In this document: positions 54,395 through 62,176 of the stretch, in pieces | How the letters are laid out: every line of letters begins with the position of its first letter | Position numbering within the stretch: position 1 is the stretch's first letter | DNA from: Gordonia polyisoprenivorans NBRC 16320 = JCM 10675 | Lineage (GTDB): Bacteria; Actinomycetota; Actinomycetes; Mycobacteriales; Mycobacteriaceae | DNA length: 64,000 bases | Reading direction: 5' to 3' | Assembly (NCBI RefSeq): GCF_000241325.1 | Contig: NZ_BAEI01000070.1 | Location: 124,001 to 188,000 of the forward strand | Made by a program: the position numbers and the translations under genes | Notes under the pieces: model-generated | What the model saw: only the letters and a program-made list of their open reading frames with translations | Databases searched by the model: none | What the model was told of the DNA's origin: nothing

Positions 54395-55863
54395 CCGAAC
54401 GCAACGCCCCCGAGCCCGCAAACCCCGAGGGGTCGGAACCGGATGCCGGCGGGCTCGATGCCGGTGTGCGTCGGGTCGGCATCCTGACCGTCTCGGCTCT
54501 CGCGGTACTGATCGCGCCCCCGCTGTATCTGCTGTTGGATCTCGCAGTGGTCGGTCGGTTGGGCGGCGACGAGCTGGCCGCGCTGGCCGTGGCGACTCTG
54601 GTGCTGTCGATCATCAGCACCCAACTGACGTTCTTGTCCTATGGCACCACCGCCCGCTCGGCGCGCAGGTACGGTGCCGGTGATCGGCCGGGCGCGATCG
54701 CCGAGGGCGTACAGGCGAGTTGGATAGCGCTGGCCGTGGGACTGGTGATCATCGCCGTCGCCTGGCCGGTCGCGCCGTACGTGATGTCGGCGCTGGTGGG
54801 CGACGCCTCGGCGTCGTCGGCGGTCGTGGCCACCGATGCGACGCAGTGGGTGCGGGTCGCGGTGTTCGGTGTGCCCCTCATCCTGTTGTCGATGGCCGGC
54901 AACGGCTGGATGCGCGGGGTTCAGGAGACACGTCGACCCATCATCTATGTGGTTGTCGGGCTGGCGATCTCGGCAGTGCTCGTCGTCGGTCTCGTCCACG
55001 GACTGTGGTTCTTCCCGCGACTGGGCATCGTCGGCAGCGCGGTCGCCAACGTGATCGGACAATCGATCACCGGGCTGCTGTTCGCCGCGCGCGTGGTGCG
55101 TGAGCAACTGGTGAGCGTGCGGTCTTCGGCTGCCGAGGAGTCGGGCAGTGTGTTCGCGGCCTTCGCACCGAATCGCCCGATGATCGCAGCGCAGCTGGTG
55201 ATGGCCCGCGACCTCATCGTGCGCAGTCTGTCGTTCCAGATCTGTTTCATCTCCGCGGCGGCGGTGGCCGCCCGATTCGGTGTCGCGCAGGTGGCCGCAC
55301 ACCAATTGGTGCTTCAGCTCTGGGAATTCATGTCGCTGTTCCTCGATTCGGTGGCCATTGCCGCCCAGGCCCTAGTCGGGGCAGCACTGGGCGCGGGATC
55401 GGTGACCATTGCGCGCTCGGTCGCCCGGCGGGTGACCTTGGTCTCGGTGATCGCCGCCGCGGTGATGGCCGCGGTGTTCGCGGCGGGCGCGACGACGCTA
55501 CCCAAGGTGTTCACCTCCGACTCGGCGGTGCTCGACGCGATCGGGGTGCCCTGGTGGTTCTTCGTGGCGATGCTGCCGATCGCCGGCGTGGTGTTCGCCC
55601 TCGACGGTGTACTGCTCGGCAGCGGCGACGCCGCCTTCTTGCGCACGGCGACCCTCGTCGCCGCACTCGTCGGCTTCCTCCCGCTGATCTGGATGTCGCT
55701 GATCTTCGAGTGGGGACTCGCCGGCGTGTGGAGTGGACTGGTGGTGTTCATGATCGCCCGGCTGATCGCGGTGTGCCTGCGTATCGCCTCGGGACGCTGG
55801 CATCGCGTGGGCGCGACGACGCCGGCCGGCAGCCGGGTCGATCAGGTGCCCGCCGGAGGCTGA
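54391..55863 (+). CDS. dinF: MATE-family efflux protein (DinF-like)
   Basis: The 490-residue protein has 12 predicted membrane helices in two halves and belongs to the MATE multidrug and toxin exporters of the DinF branch. PPLYLLLDLAVVGRLGGDELAALAVA is the typical first-helix pattern, shown here as the key landmarks PLYLLLD and VGRLG; the second half has AAHQLVLQLWEFMSLFLDSVAIAAQALVG, with the QALVG landmark. GTG 54391 overlaps nrnA by four bases, as dinF follows Rv2837c in M. tuberculosis. Substrates are unknown. Confidence 0.88.
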   Translation: MTERNAPEPANPEGSEPDAGGLDAGVRRVGILTVSALAVLIAPPLYLLLDLAVVGRLGGDELAALAVATLVLSIISTQLTFLSYGTTARSARRYGAGDRPGAIAEGVQASWIALAVGLVIIAVAWPVAPYVMSALVGDASASSAVVATDATQWVRVAVFGVPLILLSMAGNGWMRGVQETRRPIIYVVVGLAISAVLVVGLVHGLWFFPRLGIVGSAVANVIGQSITGLLFAARVVREQLVSVRSSAAEESGSVFAAFAPNRPMIAAQLVMARDLIVRSLSFQICFISAAAVAARFGVAQVAAHQLVLQLWEFMSLFLDSVAIAAQALVGAALGAGSVTIARSVARRVTLVSVIAAAVMAAVFAAGATTLPKVFTSDSAVLDAIGVPWWFFVAMLPIAGVVFALDGVLLGSGDAAFLRTATLVAALVGFLPLIWMSLIFEWGLAGVWSGLVVFMIARLIAVCLRIASGRWHRVGATTPAGSRVDQVPAGG

Positions 55864-56714
55864 CTGGGCGGCTGACCTGGCCACGCCTGCGGTGGCGGGG
55901 TGGGCCAGGCCGGCGGTGGCTGAGAGGGCCATACAGGCTGCTGCCCGGCAGGCCACGATGGCGGCCCGGATGTGGCCGGTGACGAGGGTGGCCACGGTGC
56001 TGGGCCGCCCTGGGTTCCCCACGCGGCGGTCGGGCCGGCGGAGGTCGGGGTAGGCCGATCACGTCGAAGGGCGAGACCTATGGCGTCGCATGCCCACACA
56101 ACGAGGACTCCCGCGATGACGAACGCTGCCTGGATCGACACGTTGGCAAACCACCACCACGTCAGGGAATCGATGTGGACGTTGAGCCACCTGATATTCG
56201 CCATGTGATTGGCGAGCACCCATGTCCCGATGCACACGACCCCGGCCACCGGGATCACACCGATCCACGCATACGGCGTGGATCGGCGGGCGATGCTCCA
56301 CCCGCCGATGGTGCCGATCAAGAACGTTGCGGCGACGATGTTCCATATCACGCTGTACCAATCGTGCGTGTTGATCCAGATGCCGTAGGGCGGTGCGGTC
56401 AGTGCGTGACTGATGGCCAGCAGGACGAAGGCGAACACGGCGCCGAGTATGCCGCGTACGAGGGTCCGTCCCCAGGGCACGAGTATGACGACGAAGAGCA
56501 GGTAGATCACCGTCCACGCGATGAAGTTCGCCCAAGAACCGGTGAAATTGCGGTGGGTGACGATGAGGATCACCAGCGACAGACCCCACAGGAGGACGGT
56601 GATCGCCGCACTGATCAGCACTCGCACCCACCACGGGCCGCGCCCGCCGGGCATCCGCGAACCGACGGCCGGCGCCGGCGCTGCGGGGGCCGCGGGAGGG
56701 TAGGGATAACTCAT
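55842..56714 (-). CDS. Multi-pass membrane protein with Trp/Pro-rich tail
   Basis: I do not recognise this 290-residue protein. After a Pro/Ala-rich start (MSYPYPPAAP) it has about six membrane segments between residues 30 and 225. The last 60 residues are a Trp/Pro-rich tail built of units such as WPSQPPPAWPTPPPQAWPG. ATG 56714 was preferred; the open frame extends to 56786. Its 3' end overlaps the MATE gene end by 22 bases in convergent orientation, so the tail is encoded partly antisense to that gene. No partner gene suggests a function. Confidence 0.7.
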   Translation of the reverse strand: MSYPYPPAAPAAPAPAVGSRMPGGRGPWWVRVLISAAITVLLWGLSLVILIVTHRNFTGSWANFIAWTVIYLLFVVILVPWGRTLVRGILGAVFAFVLLAISHALTAPPYGIWINTHDWYSVIWNIVAATFLIGTIGGWSIARRSTPYAWIGVIPVAGVVCIGTWVLANHMANIRWLNVHIDSLTWWWFANVSIQAAFVIAGVLVVWACDAIGLALRRDRPTPTSAGPTAAWGTQGGPAPWPPSSPATSGPPSWPAGQQPVWPSQPPPAWPTPPPQAWPGQPPSQPPAGT

Positions 56715-56800
56715 GGTCGGCATCATGGCATGTCGTCGCCGCATCCGCGCGTGCCGGGCGCCGCCGGACATCAGACCGCATGGCACGATGGATCCTCGTG

Positions 56801-57796
56801 GCTACTCTCTGGGCGATCAGCGATCTGCACGTCGCACATCGGGGCAACGAGCACATCCTCGACCAGATCCGGCCGAAGACGTCGGACGACTGGTTGATCG
56901 TGGCCGGTGATGTCTCCGAACGCACCGATGACATCGTCGAGACCCTGCGCCGGCTGCGCGCTCGTTTCCACACCGTCGTGTGGGTTCCGGGCAACCACGA
57001 GCTCTACACGACGGCCAAGGATCCGCTGCAGGTGTTCGGGGTGGCTCGCTACGACTATCTCGTGCAAGCGTGCCGGGACATGGGGATCGTGACGCCCGAG
57101 GACATCTATCCGTTGTTCGATCCCGGTGACGGCTCTGCGCCGGTACGGGTGGTCCCGATGTTCCTGCTCTACGACTACACCTTTCGGCCCGAGGGCACCT
57201 CGACCGCCTTGGCGGCATTGGCACTGGCACGGGAACGCAATGTGGTCGCCACGGACGAATTCTTGCTGTCCCCGGAGCCTTTCCCGACCCGCGACGCGTG
57301 GGGGCGTGCCCGCGTGGCGGCCACCCGGGCACGGCTGGAGGCGCTCGACCCGACCGAGCGGACGATCCTGATCAATCACTGGCCGTTGCGGCGGGAACCG
57401 ACCGACACCCTGATGTATCCGGAGTTCGCGCTGTGGTGTGGCACCACCGAGACCGCTGACTGGCACACCCGGTTCAACGCTGCCTGTTGCGTGTACGGGC
57501 ATCTGCACATCCCGCGGACCACCTTCTACGACCTCGTGCGGTTCGAGGAGGTGTCGGTCGGCTACCCGCGCGAATGGAAACGCCGCGGGCTGCCCGAACC
57601 GTTGCTGCGCCAGATCGCACCGGATCCCGGTCTGCGCGAGGAGGATCTGCCGCCGCACGGCGCGCGATTCGAGCTGCCGCCCGACTACGAGCGTCGCGCC
57701 GAGGAGTTCGCCCGGCGGCTCGAACAGCGTCGCGCCGAACAGGCCGCCCGTCGTGCCGAACGGTCGACGAACGACACCCGGAGGGACCAACCGTGA
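56801..57796 (+). CDS. pptH: Metallophosphoesterase, PptH-like phosphopantetheinyl hydrolase
   Basis: The 331-residue protein matches Rv2795c, known in M. tuberculosis as PptH, which strips phosphopantetheine from carrier proteins and so opposes PptT. The calcineurin-like metal motifs are complete: DLHVAH, VAGDVSER, VPGNHELY, ILINHWP and VYGHLHIP. VGYPREWKRR is also shared. The last 50 residues form a charged helix rich in Arg and Glu. GTG 56801 gives the M. tuberculosis-like opening ATLWAISDLH; ATG 56780 is an in-frame alternative. Its stop overlaps pptT by four bases. Confidence 0.88.
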   Translation, partial: ATLWAISDLHVAHRGNEHILDQIRPKTSDDWLIVAGDVSERTDDIVETLRRLRARFHTVVWVPGNHELYTTAKDPLQVFGVARYDYLVQACRDMGIVTPEDIYPLFDPGDGSAPVRVVPMFLLYDYTFRPEGTSTALAALALARERNVVATDEFLLSPEPFPTRDAWGRARVAATRARLEALDPTERTILINHWPLRREPTDTLMYPEFALWCGTTETADWHTRFNAACCVYGHLHIPRTTFYDLVRFEEVSVGYPREWKRRGLPEPLLRQIAPDPGLREEDLPPHGARFELPPDYERRAEEFARRLEQRRAEQAARRAERSTNDTRRDQP

Positions 57797-58458
57797 TCGA
57801 GAAGTTGTTGCCCAGTGGGGTGGCCTCGGCGGAATCCTTCGGTGACCCACCGGATCTCACCCCGCTGCCGGGGGAGGAGTCACTGATCTCGCGGGCCGTG
57901 GAGAAGCGCCGACGCGAATTCACCACCGCACGCCACTGCGCTCGTCAGGCGTTGGGACAGCTCGGTATCGAGCCGGTCGCGATCATGCGGGGCGAACGCG
58001 GAATGCCGCTGTGGCCCGAGCAGGTGGTCGGTAGCCTCACCCACTGCGACGGGTACCGGGCGGCGACGGTCGCCTACGCGATGGCGGTGCGCTCACTCGG
58101 CATCGACGCCGAACCGCACGACGCCTTGCCCGACGGCGTCCTCGACCACACCAGCCTCCCCGCCGAACGTCAGGTACTCGCCGACCGTCCCGACACGCTG
58201 CACTGGGACCGATTGTTGTTCTGCGCCAAGGAGGCAACCTACAAGGCGTGGTTCCCGCTGACCCAGCGGTGGCTGGGTTTCGAGGACGCGCACATCACCG
58301 TCGAGCAGGACCGAGGTGCCGAGGTCCCCATGGGCACCTTCATCTCTCGCATCCTGATCGACGGCCGGACCGTCGACGGTGGCAGTCCGCTCTCGGAGTT
58401 CCACGGCCGGTGGATGGTCGATCGCGGCCTCATCGTCACCGTGATCGCGGTGCTCTGA
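57793..58458 (+). CDS. pptT: 4'-phosphopantetheinyl transferase PptT
   Basis: PptT activates the carrier domains of fatty-acid, polyketide and siderophore synthases by attaching phosphopantetheine from CoA; in mycobacteria it serves mycolate and siderophore assembly. The 221-residue protein is of the Sfp/EntD type. Mg-binding residues are Asp105 and Glu107 in GIDAEPHD and the KEATYK motif lies at 146-151. GSLTHCDGYRAATVAY is typical of this branch. GTG 57793 overlaps the pptH stop, and truB starts at the stop, so the three are translated in series. Confidence 0.93.
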   Translation: MIEKLLPSGVASAESFGDPPDLTPLPGEESLISRAVEKRRREFTTARHCARQALGQLGIEPVAIMRGERGMPLWPEQVVGSLTHCDGYRAATVAYAMAVRSLGIDAEPHDALPDGVLDHTSLPAERQVLADRPDTLHWDRLLFCAKEATYKAWFPLTQRWLGFEDAHITVEQDRGAEVPMGTFISRILIDGRTVDGGSPLSEFHGRWMVDRGLIVTVIAVL

Positions 58459-59375
58459 TGGCCGACGCCTCCATCGAGAACGCCGGCCTCGTCATCGTCG
58501 ACAAGGCGGCCGGCATCACCAGCCACGACGTGGTCTCGCGGTGCCGCAAGATCTTCAATACGCGCCGCGTCGGACACGCAGGCACTCTGGACCCGATGGC
58601 GACCGGCGTTCTCGTCATCGGCGTGGAACGGGCCACCAAACTCCTGGGACTGTTGTCGCTGACCACCAAGTCGTACACGGCGACGATCCGTCTCGGGGCG
58701 GCCACCGACACCGATGACCGCGAGGGTCGGATCATCAGTCGCGGGGCGGTGTCGGCGATCTGCGATGACGAGATCACCCGTGCGGTCGCCGATCTCACCG
58801 GCGACATCTCGCAGGTCCCGGCCAAGGTCAGTGCGATCAAGGTCGACGGGCGACGCGCGCATGCGTTGGCCCGCACAGGTGCCGAGTTCGATCTCGCCGC
58901 GCGTCCGGTGAGGGTCTCACGATTCGAGATCAGGGCGATCCGGCGGCCCGAGGACGACGGCGGCGAAGCCGGCTTCCTCGATCTCGACGTCGAGGTCGAC
59001 TGTTCGGCCGGCACCTACATCCGTTCCCTGGCACGCGATCTCGGCGATGCTCTCGGCTCCGGCGGCCACCTGACCGCCCTGCGGCGCACCGCGGTGGGGC
59101 CGTTCACCCTGGAGCACGCCCGAACCCTCGACGTCCTCGCCGAGACCCCCGAGTTGTCACTGACGATCGACCAGGCGGCACTGTTGTCGTTCCCACGTCG
59201 CGACATCGACGACGACGAAGCCGAGTCGATCAGTCAGGGACGGTGGCTCGTTCCGTTGGGCCTCAAAGGAATTCACGTCGGCGTCGATCCGCGCGGGCAG
59301 GCCATCGCACTGATCGAGGAGAAGGGCAGGCGCGCCAGCTCGGTGATGGTGGTACGACCGGCGACGCTGCGCTGA
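58458..59375 (+). CDS. truB: tRNA pseudouridine(55) synthase
   Basis: TruB makes pseudouridine 55 in the T-loop of tRNAs. The 305-residue protein has the catalytic Asp45 in HAGTLDPMATGVL, preceded by KAAGITSHDVV, and KSYTATIRLGAATDTDD as the motif I/II region (split landmarks KSYTATI and TDTDD). The C-terminal part includes CSAGTYIRSLARDLG and the TruB_C domain. The ATG overlaps the pptT stop by one base (TGATG). It converges with the DtxR-family gene. Confidence 0.94.
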   Translation: MADASIENAGLVIVDKAAGITSHDVVSRCRKIFNTRRVGHAGTLDPMATGVLVIGVERATKLLGLLSLTTKSYTATIRLGAATDTDDREGRIISRGAVSAICDDEITRAVADLTGDISQVPAKVSAIKVDGRRAHALARTGAEFDLAARPVRVSRFEIRAIRRPEDDGGEAGFLDLDVEVDCSAGTYIRSLARDLGDALGSGGHLTALRRTAVGPFTLEHARTLDVLAETPELSLTIDQAALLSFPRRDIDDDEAESISQGRWLVPLGLKGIHVGVDPRGQAIALIEEKGRRASSVMVVRPATLR

Positions 59376-59411
59376 TACCGGCACCGTGGGCGAGTTCAGC
59401 TGCGCCGCAAC

Positions 59412-60134
59412 TCAGCTCGCGGTCACCAGGAAAATCGCGCGTGCGGCGATGTCGCCGAGATCGATCGGCGTGCCGTCGTTGACGCTGATCGCAATGGTGC
59501 CGGCGAACGGCCGCTTCTCGACGACGGTCACCGTGCAGTCGAGTGCGACACCCATCTGATCGAAGTAGCGCAACATCTCCGGATCGGTGTCGGAGATCCG
59601 CGCGACGGTTCCGGAGTCGCCGACGTCGAGGTCGGCGAGTGAATCGGCGTCCGGGGTGGGTACCGCACCGTCGACCGAGGGGATGGGGTCGCCGTGCGGA
59701 TCCCGGCTCGGGTAACCGAGTTTGGCGTCCAGGCGTGCCATCAGACGGTCGGACACGGCGTGTTCGAGGACTTCGGCCTCGTCGTGCACCTCGTCCCAGC
59801 CGTAACCGAGTTCACGCACCAGGAACGTCTCGAGCAGCCGGTGTCGGCGCACCATCAGGATCGCCGCGGTGCGGCCCTCATCGGTGAGAGTGACCGCGCC
59901 GTAACGCTCGTGGGAGACAAGACCCTGATCGGCGAGCTTGCGGATCGATTCCGAGGCGGTGGAGGCCGACACCCCCATCTTGTCGGCGAGCAGTTTGGTG
60001 GTGACCTTCACATCTGCCCACTCCTGCGAGGTCCAGATGACCTTCAGATAGTCCTGGGTCACGGTCGACAGCGTGGTCACCGCAGGCGGCGATTCGCTGT
60101 CCCCGGCGGCGGGGGACAGTCCTCTGTTGGGCAT
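59412..60134 (-). CDS. mntR: DtxR-family metalloregulator (MntR/SirR-like)
   Basis: This 240-residue repressor resembles Rv2788 (SirR/MntR), a manganese- or iron-dependent DtxR-family regulator. The winged helix-turn-helix is in KVTTKLLADKMGVSASTASESIRKLADQGLV, with VSASTASESIRKL as the recognition part. The metal-binding dimer domain has RRHRLLETFLV, DEVHDEAEVLEHAVSD and RDPHGDPIP. A FeoA/SH3-like domain ends the protein. ATG 60134 has TAAGCT seven bases upstream. It might also control the hmuTUV box, but its usual target is manganese uptake. Confidence 0.88.
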   Translation of the reverse strand: MPNRGLSPAAGDSESPPAVTTLSTVTQDYLKVIWTSQEWADVKVTTKLLADKMGVSASTASESIRKLADQGLVSHERYGAVTLTDEGRTAAILMVRRHRLLETFLVRELGYGWDEVHDEAEVLEHAVSDRLMARLDAKLGYPSRDPHGDPIPSVDGAVPTPDADSLADLDVGDSGTVARISDTDPEMLRYFDQMGVALDCTVTVVEKRPFAGTIAISVNDGTPIDLGDIAARAIFLVTAS

Positions 60135-60141
60135 GGTGCTC

Positions 60142-60147
60142 AGCTTA
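60142..60147 (-). promoter_or_regulatory. Putative -10 of leaderless mntR-like gene
   Basis: TAAGCT on the minus strand lies seven bases before ATG 60134, with no Shine-Dalgarno site. Confidence 0.45.
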
Positions 60148-60304
60148 TGTGTCGATCCCTCCCGACGCGAAGAAGCGCGGTCGCCGGCACGGGTGGCGGG
60201 TGCGAAGTCCGGTGGCGACACCCGAGGTTCACGGTGTTCGTGGACGGCGGTCACCGGAGGTTCACACAGCCCGGGCGGTGCTGGTACGGCGCGGCCGGTG
60301 GCCG

Positions 60305-60310
60305 TAGTGT
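60305..60310 (+). promoter_or_regulatory. Putative -10 of leaderless ribF
   Basis: TAGTGT lies exactly seven bases before GTG 60318. The region upstream (60148-60304) is otherwise empty. Confidence 0.45.
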
Positions 60311-60317
60311 TGTCGGC

Positions 60318-61286
60318 GTGTTGCGTTGGAGAGGTCTGGAGGACGTCCCCGCGGATTGGGGTCGGTGTGTGGTCACGATCGGTGTCTTCGACGGCGTTCA
60401 CCGCGGCCACGCGGAGTTGATCGGCGCCGCGACGAAGGCCGCCCGCGAACGTGGCGTACCCGCGGTGCTGATGACGTTCGACCCGCATCCCGCCGAGGTC
60501 GTGCGTGCGGGCACCCATCCGCCGCAACTGACCACCCTGACGCGGCGGGCCGAACTCGCCGAGCAACTGGGTATCGACGTGTTCTGTGTGATGCCGTTCA
60601 CCCCCGAACTCGCCGCGCGGACCCCGAAGGACTTCGCCCACGACGTGCTCGTGGAACGCCTGCACGCCGCCGACGTCGTCGTCGGAGCCAACTTCACGTT
60701 CGGCAAGAAGGCCGCCGGCGACGTCGCCAAACTCACCGAGCTCGGCGCCAAGTTCGGGTTCGAGGTGCAGGCGGTGTCACTGTTCGGCGAACATGCCGTC
60801 ACCTACTCCTCGACCTACATCCGGTCGTGTGTGGCCGCCGGGGACGTCGAGCGGGCGACGGAGGCGCTCGGCCGCCCGCACCGGGTGGAGGGAGTGGTCG
60901 TCCGCGGCGACGGGCGGGGGCGTGAATTGGGTTATCCCACAGCCAATGTCGCACCGCCGATGCATGCGGCGATCCCGGCCGACGGGGTGTATGCCGCGTG
61001 GTTCACCGTGCTCGGGGCCGGTCCGGTGGTCGGCCAGGTGATCCCCGGCGAGCGGTACGAGGCCGCGGTGTCGGTGGGCACCAACCCCACCTTCTCCGGG
61101 CGGACCCGCACGGTCGAGGCCTTCGTCCTCGACACCAGCGCCGACCTGTACGGTCAGCACGTCGCCGTCGACTTCGTCAGCCACATCCGCCCGATGGAGC
61201 AGTTCGACAGCATCGACGGACTGCTCGAGGCGATGGCCGACGACGTGGAGAAGACGCGCGCCATTCTCGCCGCGTCCGATCAGTGA
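60318..61286 (+). CDS. ribF: Bifunctional riboflavin kinase / FAD synthetase
   Basis: RibF phosphorylates riboflavin to FMN and adenylates it to FAD. The 322-residue protein has the N-terminal nucleotidyltransferase domain with VVTIGVFDGVHRGHAEL, MTFDPHPAEVV and the KKAAG and YSSTYIRS motifs. The C-terminal flavokinase domain has GYPTANVAPP and SVGTNPTFSG. GTG 60318 gives LRWRGLEDVPADWG, like M. tuberculosis RibF (Rv2786c). It precedes rpsO by 156 bases. Confidence 0.95.
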   Translation: MLRWRGLEDVPADWGRCVVTIGVFDGVHRGHAELIGAATKAARERGVPAVLMTFDPHPAEVVRAGTHPPQLTTLTRRAELAEQLGIDVFCVMPFTPELAARTPKDFAHDVLVERLHAADVVVGANFTFGKKAAGDVAKLTELGAKFGFEVQAVSLFGEHAVTYSSTYIRSCVAAGDVERATEALGRPHRVEGVVVRGDGRGRELGYPTANVAPPMHAAIPADGVYAAWFTVLGAGPVVGQVIPGERYEAAVSVGTNPTFSGRTRTVEAFVLDTSADLYGQHVAVDFVSHIRPMEQFDSIDGLLEAMADDVEKTRAILAASDQ

Positions 61287-61442
61287 GCGACGTGCGCGGC
61301 GATTTGGGTGCCGGGGTTGCCCGCTGGTAAATTGGCGGATCGGCGTTGCTGCAGTCCGCGGTGGCGCGCCGCCCCGCACCGGCCCCGGTGGGCTCGGTCG
61401 GGAAATGACATTGTCGCGGTACTGAGAAACAGGAGTATCTCC

Positions 61443-61712
61443 ATGGCACTGACTGCTGCCGAGAAGAAAGAAATCCTCGGCCAGTACGGTCTGCACGAGA
61501 CCGATACCGGCTCGCCCGAGGCGCAGGTCGCGCTGCTGACCAAGCGCATCACCGACCTCACCGAGCACCTCAAGGAGCACAAGCACGATCACCACAGCCG
61601 CCGTGGGCTGCTGTTGCTGGTCGGCCGCCGTCGTCGTCTCCTGAAGTACGTCGCCAAGGTCGACATCGAGCGCTACCGCTCGCTCATCGAGCGCCTCGGC
61701 CTGCGTCGCTGA
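61443..61712 (+). CDS. rpsO: 30S ribosomal protein S15
   Basis: S15 binds the central domain of 16S rRNA early in 30S assembly. The 89-residue protein is full length: the start [16 protein letters not shown], then the rRNA-contact [16 protein letters not shown] and [14 protein letters not shown], and the end [12 protein letters not shown]. The ATG follows AGGAGT. TAAATT at 61328-61333 may be its -10 element, giving a leader of about 105 bases. rpsO and pnp are neighbours in most bacteria and often share control. Confidence 0.97.
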   Translation: MALTAAEKKEILGQYGLHETDTGSPEAQVALLTKRITDLTEHLKEHKHDHHSRRGLLLLVGRRRRLLKYVAKVDIERYRSLIERLGLRR

Positions 61713-61747
61713 CCTCCCCGTCGCGTCGAGGTCATCAGACATCACGA

Positions 61748-61781
61748 GAACCGGTCACCCTCGTTGGGGGGTGGCCGGTTC
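61748..61781 (+). terminator. Terminator after rpsO
   Basis: A 12-bp stem made of GAACCGG/CCGGTTC and CACC/GGTG (with one T-G wobble) is followed by TTGTCGTGT. It lies 36 bases after rpsO and should reduce read-through to pnp. Confidence 0.7.
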
Positions 61782-61783
61782 TT

Positions 61784-61828
61784 GTCGTGTCAATGGTCGT
61801 CGTGTCAATGGACTTTGTCGTGTCAATG
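61784..61828. repeat. Three copies of GTCGTGTCAATG
   Basis: GTCGTGTCAATG occurs at 61784-61795, 61799-61810 and 61817-61828, directly after the rpsO terminator. On the minus strand each copy contains TTGACA. The rest of the gap to pnp (61829-62176) holds a small hairpin but no gene I can support. Confidence 0.9.
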
Positions 61829-61908
61829 ATAAGGTGGCCTCGGAACGCCGCCGTGACGTGCGAGTCCACGGAAGTGATGAAGAGTCAGATCGGTCCTCGG
61901 TAGTGGCC

Positions 61909-61929
61909 GCCGGAACACGAGGTTCCGGC
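61909..61929 (+). other. Hairpin in the pnp leader
   Basis: GCCGGAAC pairs with GTTCCGGC around an ACGAG loop, about 250 bases upstream of pnp. In E. coli and Streptomyces, hairpins between rpsO and pnp are cut by RNase III and control pnp; this one could serve the same role. Confidence 0.5.
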
Positions 61930-62176
61930 CGCTTCGATCGAAGGCCGTCTGAGCAACAACGGGTGCGCATACGAGCGCGCCGATCACCTCCCGCCGACGA
62001 TCTCACCCACGCGTGTTCCGGGCTTGCCGCCCACGCGGACACCGACACGAGCAGCCGAGCATGATCGCCGTGTCGTCGCGCCGCGGGCAGCCCCTATCCG
62101 CATAGAGAAGGCCGCCGGAAATCGCGGCCACCCACGGCCGCCGGATGCGGCCGCAACGAAGGGATCAACACCCCAC

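Noticed and set aside
59376-59411. Terminator between truB and the mntR-like gene
   Set aside because: CGAGTT and AACTCAGCTCG look related but the pairing has many mismatches.
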